NCBI GenBank assembly: GCA_021732745.1
Contig: JAKFUK010000003.1
Coordinates: 248,001 to 312,000 of the forward strand
Length of the DNA: 64,000 nucleotides
Reading direction: 5' to 3'
Source: Nevskia sp.
GTDB lineage: Bacteria; Pseudomonadota; Gammaproteobacteria; Nevskiales; Nevskiaceae
Part shown: piece after piece, positions 53,920 through 63,993 of the stretch
Layout: every line of letters starts with the position of its first letter
Position numbering within the stretch: position 1 is the first letter of the stretch
Program-made: the position numbers and the translations under genes
The notes under the pieces: generated by a model
Told to the model about the DNA's origin: nothing
The model's database searches: none
The model's input: the letters and a program-made list of their open reading frames with translations, nothing else

Positions 53920-54471
53920 TCAGCTAGCGACGGCAGCTCCACGCTCGATCGTAGTGCGCGCAAAGCCCATCAGATCGCTGAAAACCTCGACGCCGACCAG
54001 GTCATGCTTTGTTTTGGTGCGTTCACCATTGCCGGAAAGCACCAAAACAGGGCGCGCACCGGCCGCGCGGGCGGCTTCGAGGTCGGAACCGGAGTCGCCG
54101 ACGAAGGGCACGCCGTCCAGGCTGACATTCAGCCGCTTGGCGAGGTCCTTGAGCATGCCGGGGGCCGGCTTGCGCATCTCGCTGGCGGCATCGGGGTGTT
54201 CCGGGGCGTAGAAGATGCCGTCGATGTGCCCGCCAAGTTCGGCGAGTGCCCGCTGCATCTTGTCGTGGATGGCGAACAGGGCATCGAAATCCAGCAGGCC
54301 CCGGCCGATGCCGGACTGGTTCGAAGCCACGAACACCCGGTAACCGGCCTGACAAAGCAGCGTGATCGCCTCCAGCGAACCCGGCACCGGCTGCCATTCG
54401 GCGACCGACTTGATGAAGTTCGGCGAGTCTTCGTTGATCACGCCGTCACGGTCCAGGATCACGATTTTCAT
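53920..54471 (-). CDS. gmhB: D-glycero-beta-D-manno-heptose 1,7-bisphosphate 7-phosphatase
   Basis: 183 residues, normal GmhB length. HAD-family phosphatase that removes the C7 phosphate in ADP-heptose synthesis for LPS. Motif I ILDRDGVINEDS (both catalytic Asp), motif II VASNQSGIGRGL, motif III Lys in RKPAPGM, motif IV FVGDSGSDLEAA. The zinc-binding Cys/His loop found in E. coli GmhB (C-x-H...C-x-C before RKP) is not conserved: here it reads YAPEHPDAASEMRKP with no Cys. Located downstream of glyQ-glyS on the same strand; hldD is at 15011. Confidence 0.92.
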   Translation of the reverse strand: MKIVILDRDGVINEDSPNFIKSVAEWQPVPGSLEAITLLCQAGYRVFVASNQSGIGRGLLDFDALFAIHDKMQRALAELGGHIDGIFYAPEHPDAASEMRKPAPGMLKDLAKRLNVSLDGVPFVGDSGSDLEAARAAGARPVLVLSGNGERTKTKHDLVGVEVFSDLMGFARTTIERGAAVAS

Positions 54472-54486
54472 CTCGGGCCCCTCCTT

Positions 54487-54559
54487 GTAGGGCCGGTTTC
54501 AACCGGCCTGCGCCACCATTCGGACACTGCGCCAAATGTCCGGATGAATCCGGACCTAC
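54487..54559. repeat. Chimeric family A element, copy A4
   Basis: Left arm is GTAGGGCCGGTTTCAACCGG (a different hairpin) while the right arm is the family A CCGGATGAATCCGGACCTAC. It lies between glyS and gmhB, 6 bp from the glyS stop codon. Confidence 0.75.
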
Positions 54560-54565
54560 GGATTT

Positions 54566-56641
54566 TCAACCGGGCAGACAGGAAATATCGGCCACTTCGC
54601 GGCAGACCCGATCCAGCTGTCGCAGCAGCGCCAGCCGGTTCGCCCGCACCGCCGCATCGTCGGCCATCACCATGACACCGGTGAAAAAAGCATCGACCGG
54701 CGCTTTCAGGCCGGCGAGCTGCTTCAGACGCTCGGTGTAGTCCGTAGCCGGAGCGGCATTGACCGCGTTCAGCGCCGCGTAAAGCGCTGATTCCGCATCA
54801 CTTTCGAACTTCGCAGCATCAACGTCCGAGCCGCCGTCACCGGCCTGCTTGAGCACGTTGCGAACGCGCTTGTGGGCAGCGGCGAGGCTGGCCGCTTCCG
54901 GCAGCGCCCAGAAGCTGTGGATGGCGCGCAGGCGAGCTTCAAAATCAAGCGGTTGCGTGATGTTCAGGGCCGCGACCGCCTCGAACATCTCGACCGTTAC
55001 CGGCCGACCGTCGATGTCGCTGCCGACCCGCCATGCGCGATGGCGGTCCTGAACGAAGCTGAGCAGGTCTTTCAGCGTGGCTTCGTCGCGCTTGCCGGCG
55101 GGCTGCTCCTGCAAGGCACCCCCGAGGATGTCGCGCAGGTCCAGCGGCAACTGGCCTTCGATCAGGAGGCGCAGGATGCCGAGCGCCGAGCGACGCAGGG
55201 CGTACGGGTCCTTGCTGGCGGTCGGCTTCTGGCCGATCGCGAAGATGCCGGTCAGGGTGTCGAGCTTGTCGGCGAGTGCAACGATCTGGCCTTCGACATT
55301 CGACGGAATCGCGGTGCCAGCCTGTGTCGGCAGGTAGTGCTCGCTGATTGCCTTGGCGACAGCAGGCGATTCCCCAGCCTTTTCAGCGTAATAGCCGCCC
55401 ATCAGGCCTTGCAGTTCCGGGAACTCGTAGACCATCTTGGTCACGAGATCGAACTTGGCAAGCGCTGCGACACGAAACATCCAGGTCCCGTCTTTATCTA
55501 GAGCAATCGCATAGGCGAGTTGCCCCGCCAGTCGCCCGACCCGCCGACACTTATCAAGTATCGAGCCGAGGCCGTTGAGATAAGTTGCTGCCGCCAACTT
55601 TTCTTCGTAATAAGCCTCGCTGGAAAATGGCAGCTTCAAATCCTGCTGCCAAAAGAACAGCGCATCACTCAAACGCGGCCGCACCACGCGCTCATTGCCC
55701 TGGATAACCTGGGCCACATCCTTCGATTCGATGTTGGCAATCGTGATGAATGAGGGCAAAAGTTTTCCCGCAGCATCGAACACCGTGAAATAGCGCTGAT
55801 TGGTCTCCACCGTCGCCACGATCACTTCCGGCGGCAGTTCGAGGAAACGCGCTTCGATGCGGCCGGAAATGACCACCGGCCATTCGACCAGTGCTGTCAC
55901 TTCATCGAGCAGGCCGGCGTCAATTCTTGCCGTTCCGCCCAGTTTCGCGGCTTCGGCCTTGATCTGGCGTTCGATTTCCGCCTTTCGGGTCGCAACCTCG
56001 GACCAGACCTTGGCGTTTCTTAAGCCTTCGACGTACGCCGATGGGTCAGCCAGCGAGATCGCGGCCGGGGCGTGGAAGCGATGGCCATAGCTCAGACGGC
56101 CCGATTCCAGGCCGAAGCGGCGTAGTGGCACCACGGCCAAACCCAGAAGCGCCAGCAGCCACTGCACCGGGCGAACAAAGGTTTCTTCCCCGGAGCCCCA
56201 GCGCATGCGCTTGGGCACCAGTTCGTCCATGGATTTCAGGGTTTCCTCGAAGATTTCCGGCAGTAGTGCTGCTGTTGTCTTGCCTTTTTCGAGGCGAGCG
56301 AAGTGCAGCTTGCCGTTCCTCTCGCCGAGCTCGCTGAATTCGACGCCGCACTTGCGAGCAAAGCCAAGCGCCGCCGGGGTCGGCTGGCCGTCTTTCAGCG
56401 CGGCGCTGATCGCAGGACCGACCACGTCGATCGCCTGATCCGGCTGGTCAACGGCCACGCCGTCGACCAGTACGGCGATGCGGCGTGGGGTGGCAAAGGT
56501 ACGCGCAGCGCCGATGGCAACCCCGCGTTTGGCAAGGCCGTTGGTGATGCCTGCGGACAGGGCATCGGCCAGCGGCATGACATAGCGCGCCGGCAAGTCT
56601 TCACAGCCGATTTCGAGCAACAGCGGGGCAGTCTGGTTCAT
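54566..56641 (-). CDS. glyS: Glycyl-tRNA synthetase beta subunit
   Basis: 691 residues. tRNA-recognising subunit of the alpha2beta2 bacterial GlyRS. Conserved LLLEIGCEDLPARYVMPLAD at the N-terminus, PKRMRWGSGEETFVRPVQWL near 145, the HD-like region, and the C-terminal anticodon-binding helical domain (DAFFTGVMVMADDAAVRANR). It starts 2 bp after the glyQ stop, so the two subunits are co-translated. Confidence 0.97.
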   Translation of the reverse strand: MNQTAPLLLEIGCEDLPARYVMPLADALSAGITNGLAKRGVAIGAARTFATPRRIAVLVDGVAVDQPDQAIDVVGPAISAALKDGQPTPAALGFARKCGVEFSELGERNGKLHFARLEKGKTTAALLPEIFEETLKSMDELVPKRMRWGSGEETFVRPVQWLLALLGLAVVPLRRFGLESGRLSYGHRFHAPAAISLADPSAYVEGLRNAKVWSEVATRKAEIERQIKAEAAKLGGTARIDAGLLDEVTALVEWPVVISGRIEARFLELPPEVIVATVETNQRYFTVFDAAGKLLPSFITIANIESKDVAQVIQGNERVVRPRLSDALFFWQQDLKLPFSSEAYYEEKLAAATYLNGLGSILDKCRRVGRLAGQLAYAIALDKDGTWMFRVAALAKFDLVTKMVYEFPELQGLMGGYYAEKAGESPAVAKAISEHYLPTQAGTAIPSNVEGQIVALADKLDTLTGIFAIGQKPTASKDPYALRRSALGILRLLIEGQLPLDLRDILGGALQEQPAGKRDEATLKDLLSFVQDRHRAWRVGSDIDGRPVTVEMFEAVAALNITQPLDFEARLRAIHSFWALPEAASLAAAHKRVRNVLKQAGDGGSDVDAAKFESDAESALYAALNAVNAAPATDYTERLKQLAGLKAPVDAFFTGVMVMADDAAVRANRLALLRQLDRVCREVADISCLPG

Positions 56642-56643
56642 GT

Positions 56644-57546
56644 TCAGGCGGCCTTTTCGCGGTTCAGCGGTACGAACCCGGCAATTTCAGCTCGGGCGTT
56701 GTAGTAGGTCTCCGCACACAGGCGCGCCAGCGTGCGTACCCGCAGGATGTAGCCCTGCCGTTCGGTGACGCTGATCGCCGAGCGGGCGTCGAGCATGTTG
56801 AAGGCGTGCGATGCCTGAAGCACGCGCTCGTAAGCCGGTAGGGGCAGCGGTTTCTCAAGCGAAATCAGATGCTTGCATTCGGCTTCGGCGACTTCGAAGC
56901 GCTTGAAAAGTGCTGCGGTGTCGGCTTGCTCGAAGTTGTAGGCGCTCTGTTCGACTTCGTTCTGGTGGAAAACATCACGGTAGGTGACGACCCGACCACC
57001 GACATCGGACCAGACCAGGTCATAGACCGATTCGACTTTCTGGATGTACATCGCCAGCCGTTCAAGGCCGTAGGTGATTTCGCCCGCGACCGGCCGACAT
57101 TCGATGCCGCCAACCTGTTGAAAGTACGTGAATTGCGTGACTTCCATGCCGTTCAGCCAGACTTCCCAGCCCAGGCCCCAGGCACCGAGGGTCGGGGATT
57201 CCCAGTTGTCTTCGACGAAGCGGATATCGTGGGTCAGCAGATCAAATCCGAGCGCTTTCAGCGATTCCAGGTACAGATTCTGGATATCCGGCGGACTCGG
57301 CTTCATCAGCACCTGGAACTGGTAGTAGTGCTGGAGGCGATTCGGGTTGTCGCCATAGCGGCCATCGGTCGGACGGCGGCTGGGCTGGACATACGCCGCG
57401 TTCCACGGCTCCGGGCCGATCGCGCGCAGGAAGGTCGACGGGTGGAAGGTGCCGGCACCGACTTCCATGTCCAGCGGCTGGACGATGACGCAGCCCTGGT
57501 TGGCCCAGAAAGTCTGGAGCGTGAAGATGAGGTCCTGGAACGTCAT
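56644..57546 (-). CDS. glyQ: Glycyl-tRNA synthetase alpha subunit
   Basis: 300 residues. Catalytic class II subunit that makes glycyl-adenylate. N-terminal [20 protein letters not shown] and [20 protein letters not shown], then [20 protein letters not shown], all hallmarks of GlyQ; C-terminal [20 protein letters not shown]. First gene of glyQ-glyS; a family A repeat and gmhB follow. Confidence 0.97.
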   Translation of the reverse strand: MTFQDLIFTLQTFWANQGCVIVQPLDMEVGAGTFHPSTFLRAIGPEPWNAAYVQPSRRPTDGRYGDNPNRLQHYYQFQVLMKPSPPDIQNLYLESLKALGFDLLTHDIRFVEDNWESPTLGAWGLGWEVWLNGMEVTQFTYFQQVGGIECRPVAGEITYGLERLAMYIQKVESVYDLVWSDVGGRVVTYRDVFHQNEVEQSAYNFEQADTAALFKRFEVAEAECKHLISLEKPLPLPAYERVLQASHAFNMLDARSAISVTERQGYILRVRTLARLCAETYYNARAEIAGFVPLNREKAA

Positions 57547-57752
57547 GATTCTTTCGGTCTTTACGGGGTCTTTTCGACTGTTTTCGGCGCGGTTGCAGCG
57601 GTTTCGCGCAGCGGGCGGCGAGTATAGCCAATGGCGGCGCGGCCTCCGGGGCCCGTGCTAGGCTCCCCGCGCGTCGAAAATGGCGTGGCCGAACGGCTCG
57701 AATCAGCGTTGCCGGCGTCGACAAGAACCAGAATCGTCGGGGAGAACGACAG

Positions 57753-58031
57753 ATGAAGCGGATCGCAATCGCAGTGCTGCTGACGCTGGCTTCTTCACTG
57801 GCCTTGCAAGCGGCTGGCGAAACGCCGGATCAGTGCTTTGCGCAGGCGAAACAACTGCCGGCCGATCAGCAGGAAAGCTTCATCAAGGCCTGTCTTGGCG
57901 AGGCTGCAACGCAGAAACCGTCCACCGTCGACCCCGAACAACGCGCCAGGGTCTGCGCCACGATCGCCGCCAACGAAGGCTTCAAGGGCGAGCAACTGGC
58001 AGCCTTCCTGAAGGGCTGCAAGGGCGCCTGA
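57753..58031 (+). CDS. Small exported protein with PsiF-type repeats
   Basis: 92 residues. Signal peptide (about 1-20, ending ALQA). Two similar Cys-bounded units follow: QCFAQAKQLPADQQESFIKA then CLG, and VCATIAANEGFKGEQLAAFL then KGCKG, matching the PsiF repeat pattern (C...KGLKG-like...AF...C). PsiF of E. coli is a phosphate-starvation-inducible periplasmic protein of unknown function. It lies just upstream of glnA and its sigma-54 promoter. Confidence 0.72.
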   Translation: MKRIAIAVLLTLASSLALQAAGETPDQCFAQAKQLPADQQESFIKACLGEAATQKPSTVDPEQRARVCATIAANEGFKGEQLAAFLKGCKGA

Positions 58032-58086
58032 ATCCGCTGACCGGACGCTGCACGGGCGGCAGCACGCCGGAATCCTCGCCCACCAC

Positions 58087-58102
58087 TGGCATATTTGCTG
58101 CT
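58087..58102 (+). promoter_or_regulatory. Sigma-54 promoter of glnA
   Basis: TGGCATATTTGCTGCT: GG at 58088-58089 and GC at 58100-58101 have the correct 24/12 spacing, with TGGCA and TGCT flanks matching the consensus. It is 47 bp upstream of the glnA ATG. The activator should be the NtrC encoded at 61646. Confidence 0.82.
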
Positions 58103-58148
58103 TAACTTATGGTCGCTGCACGGCGCCCTATCACCCCAGGAGACCCCC

Positions 58149-59558
<1,410 letters not shown>

Positions 59559-59645
59559 GCGAAGGTCAGCGCGAGTGGTACCCGGCTGGTTTGTCAGGGA
59601 ATCCCGAGGGATTGCCTGATTCCATCCGGTCGTAGTGATCAAGGA

Positions 59646-59671
59646 AATGCCTCCGGAAACGGGGGCATTTT
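59646..59671 (+). terminator. Rho-independent terminator of glnA
   Basis: AATGCCTCCG-GAAA-CGGGGGCATT followed by TT: ten base pairs with one G-U and a GAAA tetraloop, about 90 bp after the glnA stop codon. Confidence 0.9.
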
Positions 59672-59698
59672 CGTTGGGGCTGCGGGCGGGAAAGCGAG

Positions 59699-59865
59699 GT
59701 CACGCAGAGATTGCAAAGACGCAGAGAACAGCAAGCGAGAAACATTCTCGTAGGTCGGCAATCCTTTGCCGACATCTGCCGGTTCGGAAGTGACGGCGGC
59801 AAAGGATTGCCGCCCTACGAGGGCTCCAGCTTTTCTCTGCGGTCTTTGCGTTCTCTGCGTGAGAT
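59699..59865. repeat. Family C palindromic repeat, copy C4, containing a nested element
   Basis: Arms GGTCACGCAGAGATTGCAAA and the complementary TTTGCGTTCTCTGCGTGAGA region at 59846-59865. Its loop is occupied by the family D element at 59750-59818. Confidence 0.85.
59750..59818. repeat. Family D GTAG-type palindrome nested in C4
   Basis: GTAGGTCGGCAATCCTTTGC on the left and GGCAAAGGATTGCCGCCCTA plus C on the right. Ends share the GTAGG...CCTAC motif with families A and B. Confidence 0.85.
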
Positions 59866-59933
59866 CAGGCTTTTGACGCCGCTCACCCGCCGCCGATTGC
59901 CGGGCTTCCCGGTGCAGCGCTATCTTTTCGGCC

Positions 59934-60446
59934 ATGCGCGCCCTGATTGCTTTCGCCCTGCTGCTGAACCTGCTCCCGGCCCACGCCGAGGTCTATCGCT
60001 GGACCGACGACAAGGGCGTGGTCCATTACGGCGACAAGCCGCCGAAGGAAGGCGTCAAACCGGTGGAACTGCCGCCCTTGCAGACCTACAGCCCGTCGGC
60101 GACCACCGCACCGGCGGCGGCAGCGCGCGAACCGGCCAATCCGGCGCTGCCGACCAAAAGCAGCCTGCGCATCGTGTCGCCAGTGAATGACGACACGCTG
60201 CGCGACGCCGCGCAGAGCATCAGCATGACCGTCGATGCCGCGCTTCAGCCGGGTCAGGGCCTGCTGTTCTTCCTCGATGGCGTGCAGCAGAACAAGGTCG
60301 CCACACCGTCGAGCGCCTGGCTGTTCGAGAATGTCGAACGCGGCGAACACCAGCTTGGCGCGGCCATCGTGGCGGCCGACGGCCGTGAAATCGTCCGCGC
60401 CGCACCCGTCACCGTGCACATGAAACCGCCGGTTCGCCTGCGCTGA
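59934..60446 (+). CDS. DUF4124-domain exported protein
   Basis: 170 residues. Signal peptide (about 1-18, ending AHA), then the DUF4124 motif EVYRWTDDKGVVHYGDKPP (about 19-37), a Pro/Ala-rich linker and a C-terminal Ig-like domain with SLRIVSPVNDDTLRDAAQSI. Such genes often lie beside ntrB in Gammaproteobacteria, as here; function unknown. Confidence 0.85.
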   Translation: MRALIAFALLLNLLPAHAEVYRWTDDKGVVHYGDKPPKEGVKPVELPPLQTYSPSATTAPAAAAREPANPALPTKSSLRIVSPVNDDTLRDAAQSISMTVDAALQPGQGLLFFLDGVQQNKVATPSSAWLFENVERGEHQLGAAIVAADGREIVRAAPVTVHMKPPVRLR

Positions 60447-60486
60447 TTTCGCCGTTGCACCATCGTGGCTCACATTTTGCTCACAC

Positions 60487-61590
60487 ATGCGGATGAAATT
60501 ACCCGTGCTGAACCGCGTTCAGCCGGCCGGCATCCTCGATGGCCTGACCACGGCAATCATCACGCTGGATTCGGCTTTGCGCGTCACCTATCTGAACTCG
60601 GCGACCGAGACGCTGTTCAGTGTCAGCCGCCGTCATGTCCAGGGCCAGGCCCTGAGCGCAGCGGTGCCGCATCTGACCGAACAACTGCCGCGCCTGAAGC
60701 GGGCGATCGAGACCGGCACCGGCTTCATCGAGCGTGAGCTGAAGCTGCGTCGTCCCGGCGACGATGCCGGGCACGACTGTCTGACCGTCGACTGCACCGC
60801 CACCCCGGTCCAGTTTTCCGGCCCCGGTCTGGTGCTGGAACTGCTGCCGCTCGACCGCCATCTGCGGATTTCCCGCGATGAACAGTTGCTGGCCCAGCAT
60901 CGCGCCAGCCGCGAGCTGATTCGCGGGCTGGCCCACGAAATCAAGAACCCGCTCGGCGGCATTCGCGGCGCAGCACAGCTGCTGGAACGCGAATTCCCGG
61001 ACTCCGAACACCTCGAATACACCCGGGTGATCATCCGCGAGGCCGATCGCCTGCAGAACCTGGTCAACCGCCTGCTCGGCCCCAACCGGCTGCCGCAGAA
61101 GGAGATGGTCAACATCCATGAAGTGCTGGAGCACGTTCGCCAGCTCATCGAGGCCGAGGGGCGCGGTGCCTTGAGCGTGCAGCGCGACTACGATCCGTCG
61201 ATCCCCGAAGTCCGCGTCGATCGCGAACAACTGATCCAGGCGGCGCTGAATCTGGCACGCAACGCCCTGCAATCGCTGCTCGGCGTCACGCCCCGGCCCG
61301 AACGGCCGATGATCACCCTGCGCACCCGCATGCGCCGCCAATTCACCATCGGCGGCGTGCGCCACAAACTGGCCGTGCAGATCGACATCGAAGACAACGG
61401 TGGCGGCATCGCCCCGACCATGCTGGAGAAAATCTTCTATCCGATGGTGACCACGCGCGCCGAAGGCACCGGACTTGGCCTGCCGATTGCTCAGTACCTG
61501 ATCAACAGCCACGGCGGGCTGATCGAATGTCAGTCCCGCCCCGGCATCACCATTTTCTCGATTTTCCTGCCGCTGGAGCAGTCTGCGTGA
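60487..61590 (+). CDS. ntrB: Nitrogen-regulation sensor kinase NtrB
   Basis: 367 residues. Cytoplasmic histidine kinase/phosphatase that controls NtrC according to PII state. N-terminal PAS domain (about 12-120; AGILDGLTTAIITLDSALRV), H-box LAHEIKNPLGGIRGAAQLLE with the phosphorylated His near 150, N-box NLARNALQSLL, G1 DIEDNGGGIAP and G2 GTGLGLPIAQYLINSHGG. No transmembrane helix, as expected. ntrC starts 55 bp downstream. Confidence 0.95.
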   Translation: MRMKLPVLNRVQPAGILDGLTTAIITLDSALRVTYLNSATETLFSVSRRHVQGQALSAAVPHLTEQLPRLKRAIETGTGFIERELKLRRPGDDAGHDCLTVDCTATPVQFSGPGLVLELLPLDRHLRISRDEQLLAQHRASRELIRGLAHEIKNPLGGIRGAAQLLEREFPDSEHLEYTRVIIREADRLQNLVNRLLGPNRLPQKEMVNIHEVLEHVRQLIEAEGRGALSVQRDYDPSIPEVRVDREQLIQAALNLARNALQSLLGVTPRPERPMITLRTRMRRQFTIGGVRHKLAVQIDIEDNGGGIAPTMLEKIFYPMVTTRAEGTGLGLPIAQYLINSHGGLIECQSRPGITIFSIFLPLEQSA

Positions 61591-61645
61591 CCGCATGCCT
61601 GCCTGAAGCGCAAGACTCCCGGGATTCAGCGGAACCGTGGGCACC

Positions 61646-63154
61646 ATGAATGTGATGAAGCTGCATGACAGCGCTGCGATCCGGGTCTGGGTCGTCGACG
61701 ACGACGAATCGATCCGCTGGGTGCTGGAAAAATCGCTGACCCGCGACGGCATGCTGGTCGACAGCTTCCCGGGTGCGGCCGAACTGCTCGATGCACTTCA
61801 GGAAGCGACGGCAGAAAGCCTGCCGGACGTGATGATTTCCGACATCCGCATGCCCGGCCTCGACGGTCTGGAGCTGATGGATCGCGTGCACAGCGCCAAG
61901 CCCGAGCTGCCAGTGATCATCATCACTGCGCATTCCGATCTCGACGCCGCCGTGGCCTCGTTCAAGGGCGGCGCTTTTGAGTACCTGCCCAAGCCTTTCG
62001 ATGTCGACGCCGTGGCCAGCCTGGTGCGCCGCGCGGCGCAGAAGCGCGTGGTCAGCACGCCGGAACTGAAACCGATGGAGCCGCGCGCGGCGATCATCGG
62101 CGAAGCCCCGGCGATGCAGGACGTGTTTCGCGCCATCGGTCGGCTTTCGCAAAGCCAGATCACCGTGCTGATCACCGGCGAATCGGGCACCGGCAAGGAA
62201 CTGATTGCCCGCGCACTGCATGTGAATTCGCCGCGCGCCTCGAAGCCGTTCCTCGCGATCAACACGGCAGCGATCCCGAAAGACCTGCTGGAATCCGAGT
62301 TCTTCGGCCACGAGCGCGGCTCGTTCACCGGTGCGGCGATGCAGCGCAAGGGCCGCTTCGAGCAGGCTGACGGCGGCTCGCTGTTTCTCGATGAAATCGG
62401 CGACATGCCGGCCGATCTGCAGACCCGCCTGCTGCGCGTATTGCAGGACGGGCAGTTCTATCGGGTCGGCGGTGTGAGCCCGATCAGCGTCGACGTCCGC
62501 ATCATCGCCGCCACCCATCAGGATCTCGACCGCGCGGTGCAGGAAGGCCGCTTCCGCGAAGATCTCTATCACCGCCTGAACGTCATCCGCATCCGCATTC
62601 CGCCGCTCAGAGAGCGCAGCGAAGACATTCCGCTGCTGCTGAAGCATTTTCTCGATGCCGCCGCCCGCGAACTGAAGACCGAGCCCAAGCAATTGCTGCC
62701 GGAAGTGCTGGCGGTATTGAAGGGCTACGACTGGCACGGCAACGTCCGCCAGCTCGAAAACACCTGTCGCTGGCTGACCGTGATGGCCCCGGGTCAGGAC
62801 GTGCATCTGGCCGATCTGCCGCCGGAACTGCGCGGCAAGCCGGTGGCCACCGAAGTGCCGCCCGCAGCGGTGCTCAGCCCGGTGGCGATGCCGGCGGTGG
62901 CCGCACTGCTGCCGGTGCCGGGCAGCATTCCGGTCAGCGGCGACTGGCACGAAGCCCTGCGCCACTGGGCCGAAGCCCGCTTCGCCGAAGGCGACGACGA
63001 CCTGCTCGGCCACGCCTCGCCGCTGTTCGAGCGCACCTTGATCGAAGTGGCGCTCGTTGCCTGCAAGGGCCAGCGTCAGGAAGCCGCGCGGCGGCTGGGC
63101 TGGGGCCGCAATACCTTGACTCGCAAGATCAAGGAACTGGGCATCGACGACTAG
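61646..63154 (+). CDS. ntrC: Nitrogen-regulation response regulator NtrC
   Basis: 502 residues from the ATG at 61646 (an in-frame GTG at 61637 and an ATG at 61655 are alternatives). Receiver domain (phospho-Asp in MISDIRMPGLDG), AAA+ sigma-54-activating domain with GESGTGKELIARALH, ERGSFTGAAMQRKG and GGSLFLDEIGDMP, and a C-terminal Fis-type helix-turn-helix (GQRQEAARRLGWGRNTLTRK). The sigma-54 contact loop reads GSFTGA rather than GAFTGA. Should activate glnA and other nitrogen genes. Confidence 0.95.
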   Translation: MNVMKLHDSAAIRVWVVDDDESIRWVLEKSLTRDGMLVDSFPGAAELLDALQEATAESLPDVMISDIRMPGLDGLELMDRVHSAKPELPVIIITAHSDLDAAVASFKGGAFEYLPKPFDVDAVASLVRRAAQKRVVSTPELKPMEPRAAIIGEAPAMQDVFRAIGRLSQSQITVLITGESGTGKELIARALHVNSPRASKPFLAINTAAIPKDLLESEFFGHERGSFTGAAMQRKGRFEQADGGSLFLDEIGDMPADLQTRLLRVLQDGQFYRVGGVSPISVDVRIIAATHQDLDRAVQEGRFREDLYHRLNVIRIRIPPLRERSEDIPLLLKHFLDAAARELKTEPKQLLPEVLAVLKGYDWHGNVRQLENTCRWLTVMAPGQDVHLADLPPELRGKPVATEVPPAAVLSPVAMPAVAALLPVPGSIPVSGDWHEALRHWAEARFAEGDDDLLGHASPLFERTLIEVALVACKGQRQEAARRLGWGRNTLTRKIKELGIDD

Positions 63155-63186
63155 CACCTGTTGACACTCCCGTTGGTCGTTGCAGC

Positions 63187-63254
63187 GTAGGTCCGGATTC
63201 ATCCGGACGCTGCGCGGATCGGCGAATGCGCAGTCCGGATGAATCCGGACCTAC
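63187..63254. repeat. Family A (GTAG-type REP pair), copy A5
   Basis: GTAGGTCCGGATTCATCCGG and CCGGATGAATCCGGACCTAC around a 28-bp loop, between ntrC and hslV. Confidence 0.92.
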
Positions 63255-63334
63255 GTGCTTGAATCGCCCCACCCGGTCCCAAACACTGCTCCATCGCTAA
63301 AACGCTCACATCGTGAGCCCGATGGAGACGGACT

Positions 63335-63874
63335 TTGGAACAATTCGACGGCACCACCATCCTCGCCGTGCGTCGCGGCACACAGGTCTGCGTCTGCGGC
63401 GACGGCCAGGTGTCGATGGGCAACACCATGGTCAAGGGCAACGCGCGCAAGGTGCGTCGCCTGTACAACGACAAGGTCATCGCCGGTTTCGCCGGCGGCA
63501 CGGCGGACGCCTTCACCCTGTTCGAGCGCTTCGAAGGCAAGCTCGAAAAGCACTCCGGGCATCTGACTCGCGCGGCCGTGGAAATGGCCAAGGACTGGCG
63601 TTCGGATCGTTACCTGCGCCGCCTCGAAGCGCTGCTGCTGGTTGCCGATGCCGACACCACGCTGATGATTTCCGGCAATGGCGACGTCATGGAGCCGGAA
63701 GCCCACGGGGTGATGGCGATCGGCTCCGGTGGCTCGTTCGCAACCGCCGCCGCGCGGGCGCTGGTCGGCTCCACCGAGCTGTCAGCCCGCGAGATCGCCG
63801 AGCGTTCGCTGCATATCGCAGCGGACATCTGCATCTACACGAACCACAATCTGACCATCGAGACCATAGGCTGA
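63335..63874 (+). CDS. hslV: ATP-dependent protease proteolytic subunit HslV
   Basis: 179 residues. Proteasome-beta-like threonine peptidase that forms the double hexamer of HslUV. After a six-residue propeptide (MEQFDG) the catalytic Thr7 starts [29 protein letters not shown] is the family signature. Start codon is TTG at 63335 with GGAGAC upstream; no ATG or GTG fits. hslU is expected just past the window. A family E palindrome follows the stop. Confidence 0.95.
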   Translation: MEQFDGTTILAVRRGTQVCVCGDGQVSMGNTMVKGNARKVRRLYNDKVIAGFAGGTADAFTLFERFEGKLEKHSGHLTRAAVEMAKDWRSDRYLRRLEALLLVADADTTLMISGNGDVMEPEAHGVMAIGSGGSFATAAARALVGSTELSAREIAERSLHIAADICIYTNHNLTIETIG

Positions 63875-63884
63875 GGCCGCTTTT

Positions 63885-63993
63885 CTCCCTCTCCCTCCGG
63901 GAGAGGGCCGGGGTGAGGGTCTCTCCAGTAGAGATCCAACTCCGACCGAGAGAGAGTCCCTCACCCCAACCCCTCTCCCGGAGGGAGAGGGGC
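63885..63993. repeat. Family E palindrome, copy E4
   Basis: CTCCCTCTCCCTCCGGGAGA...GGGTGAGGG on the left and CCCTCACCC...CCTCTCCCGGAGGGAGAGG on the right, the dispersed relative of the E1-E3 array at 9108-9638. Confidence 0.88.

Noticed and set aside
58031-58090. NtrC-binding site upstream of the glnA sigma-54 promoter
   Set aside because: CTGCACGGGCGGCAGCAC looks suggestive but is not an inverted GCAC...GTGC pair, so it is not called.
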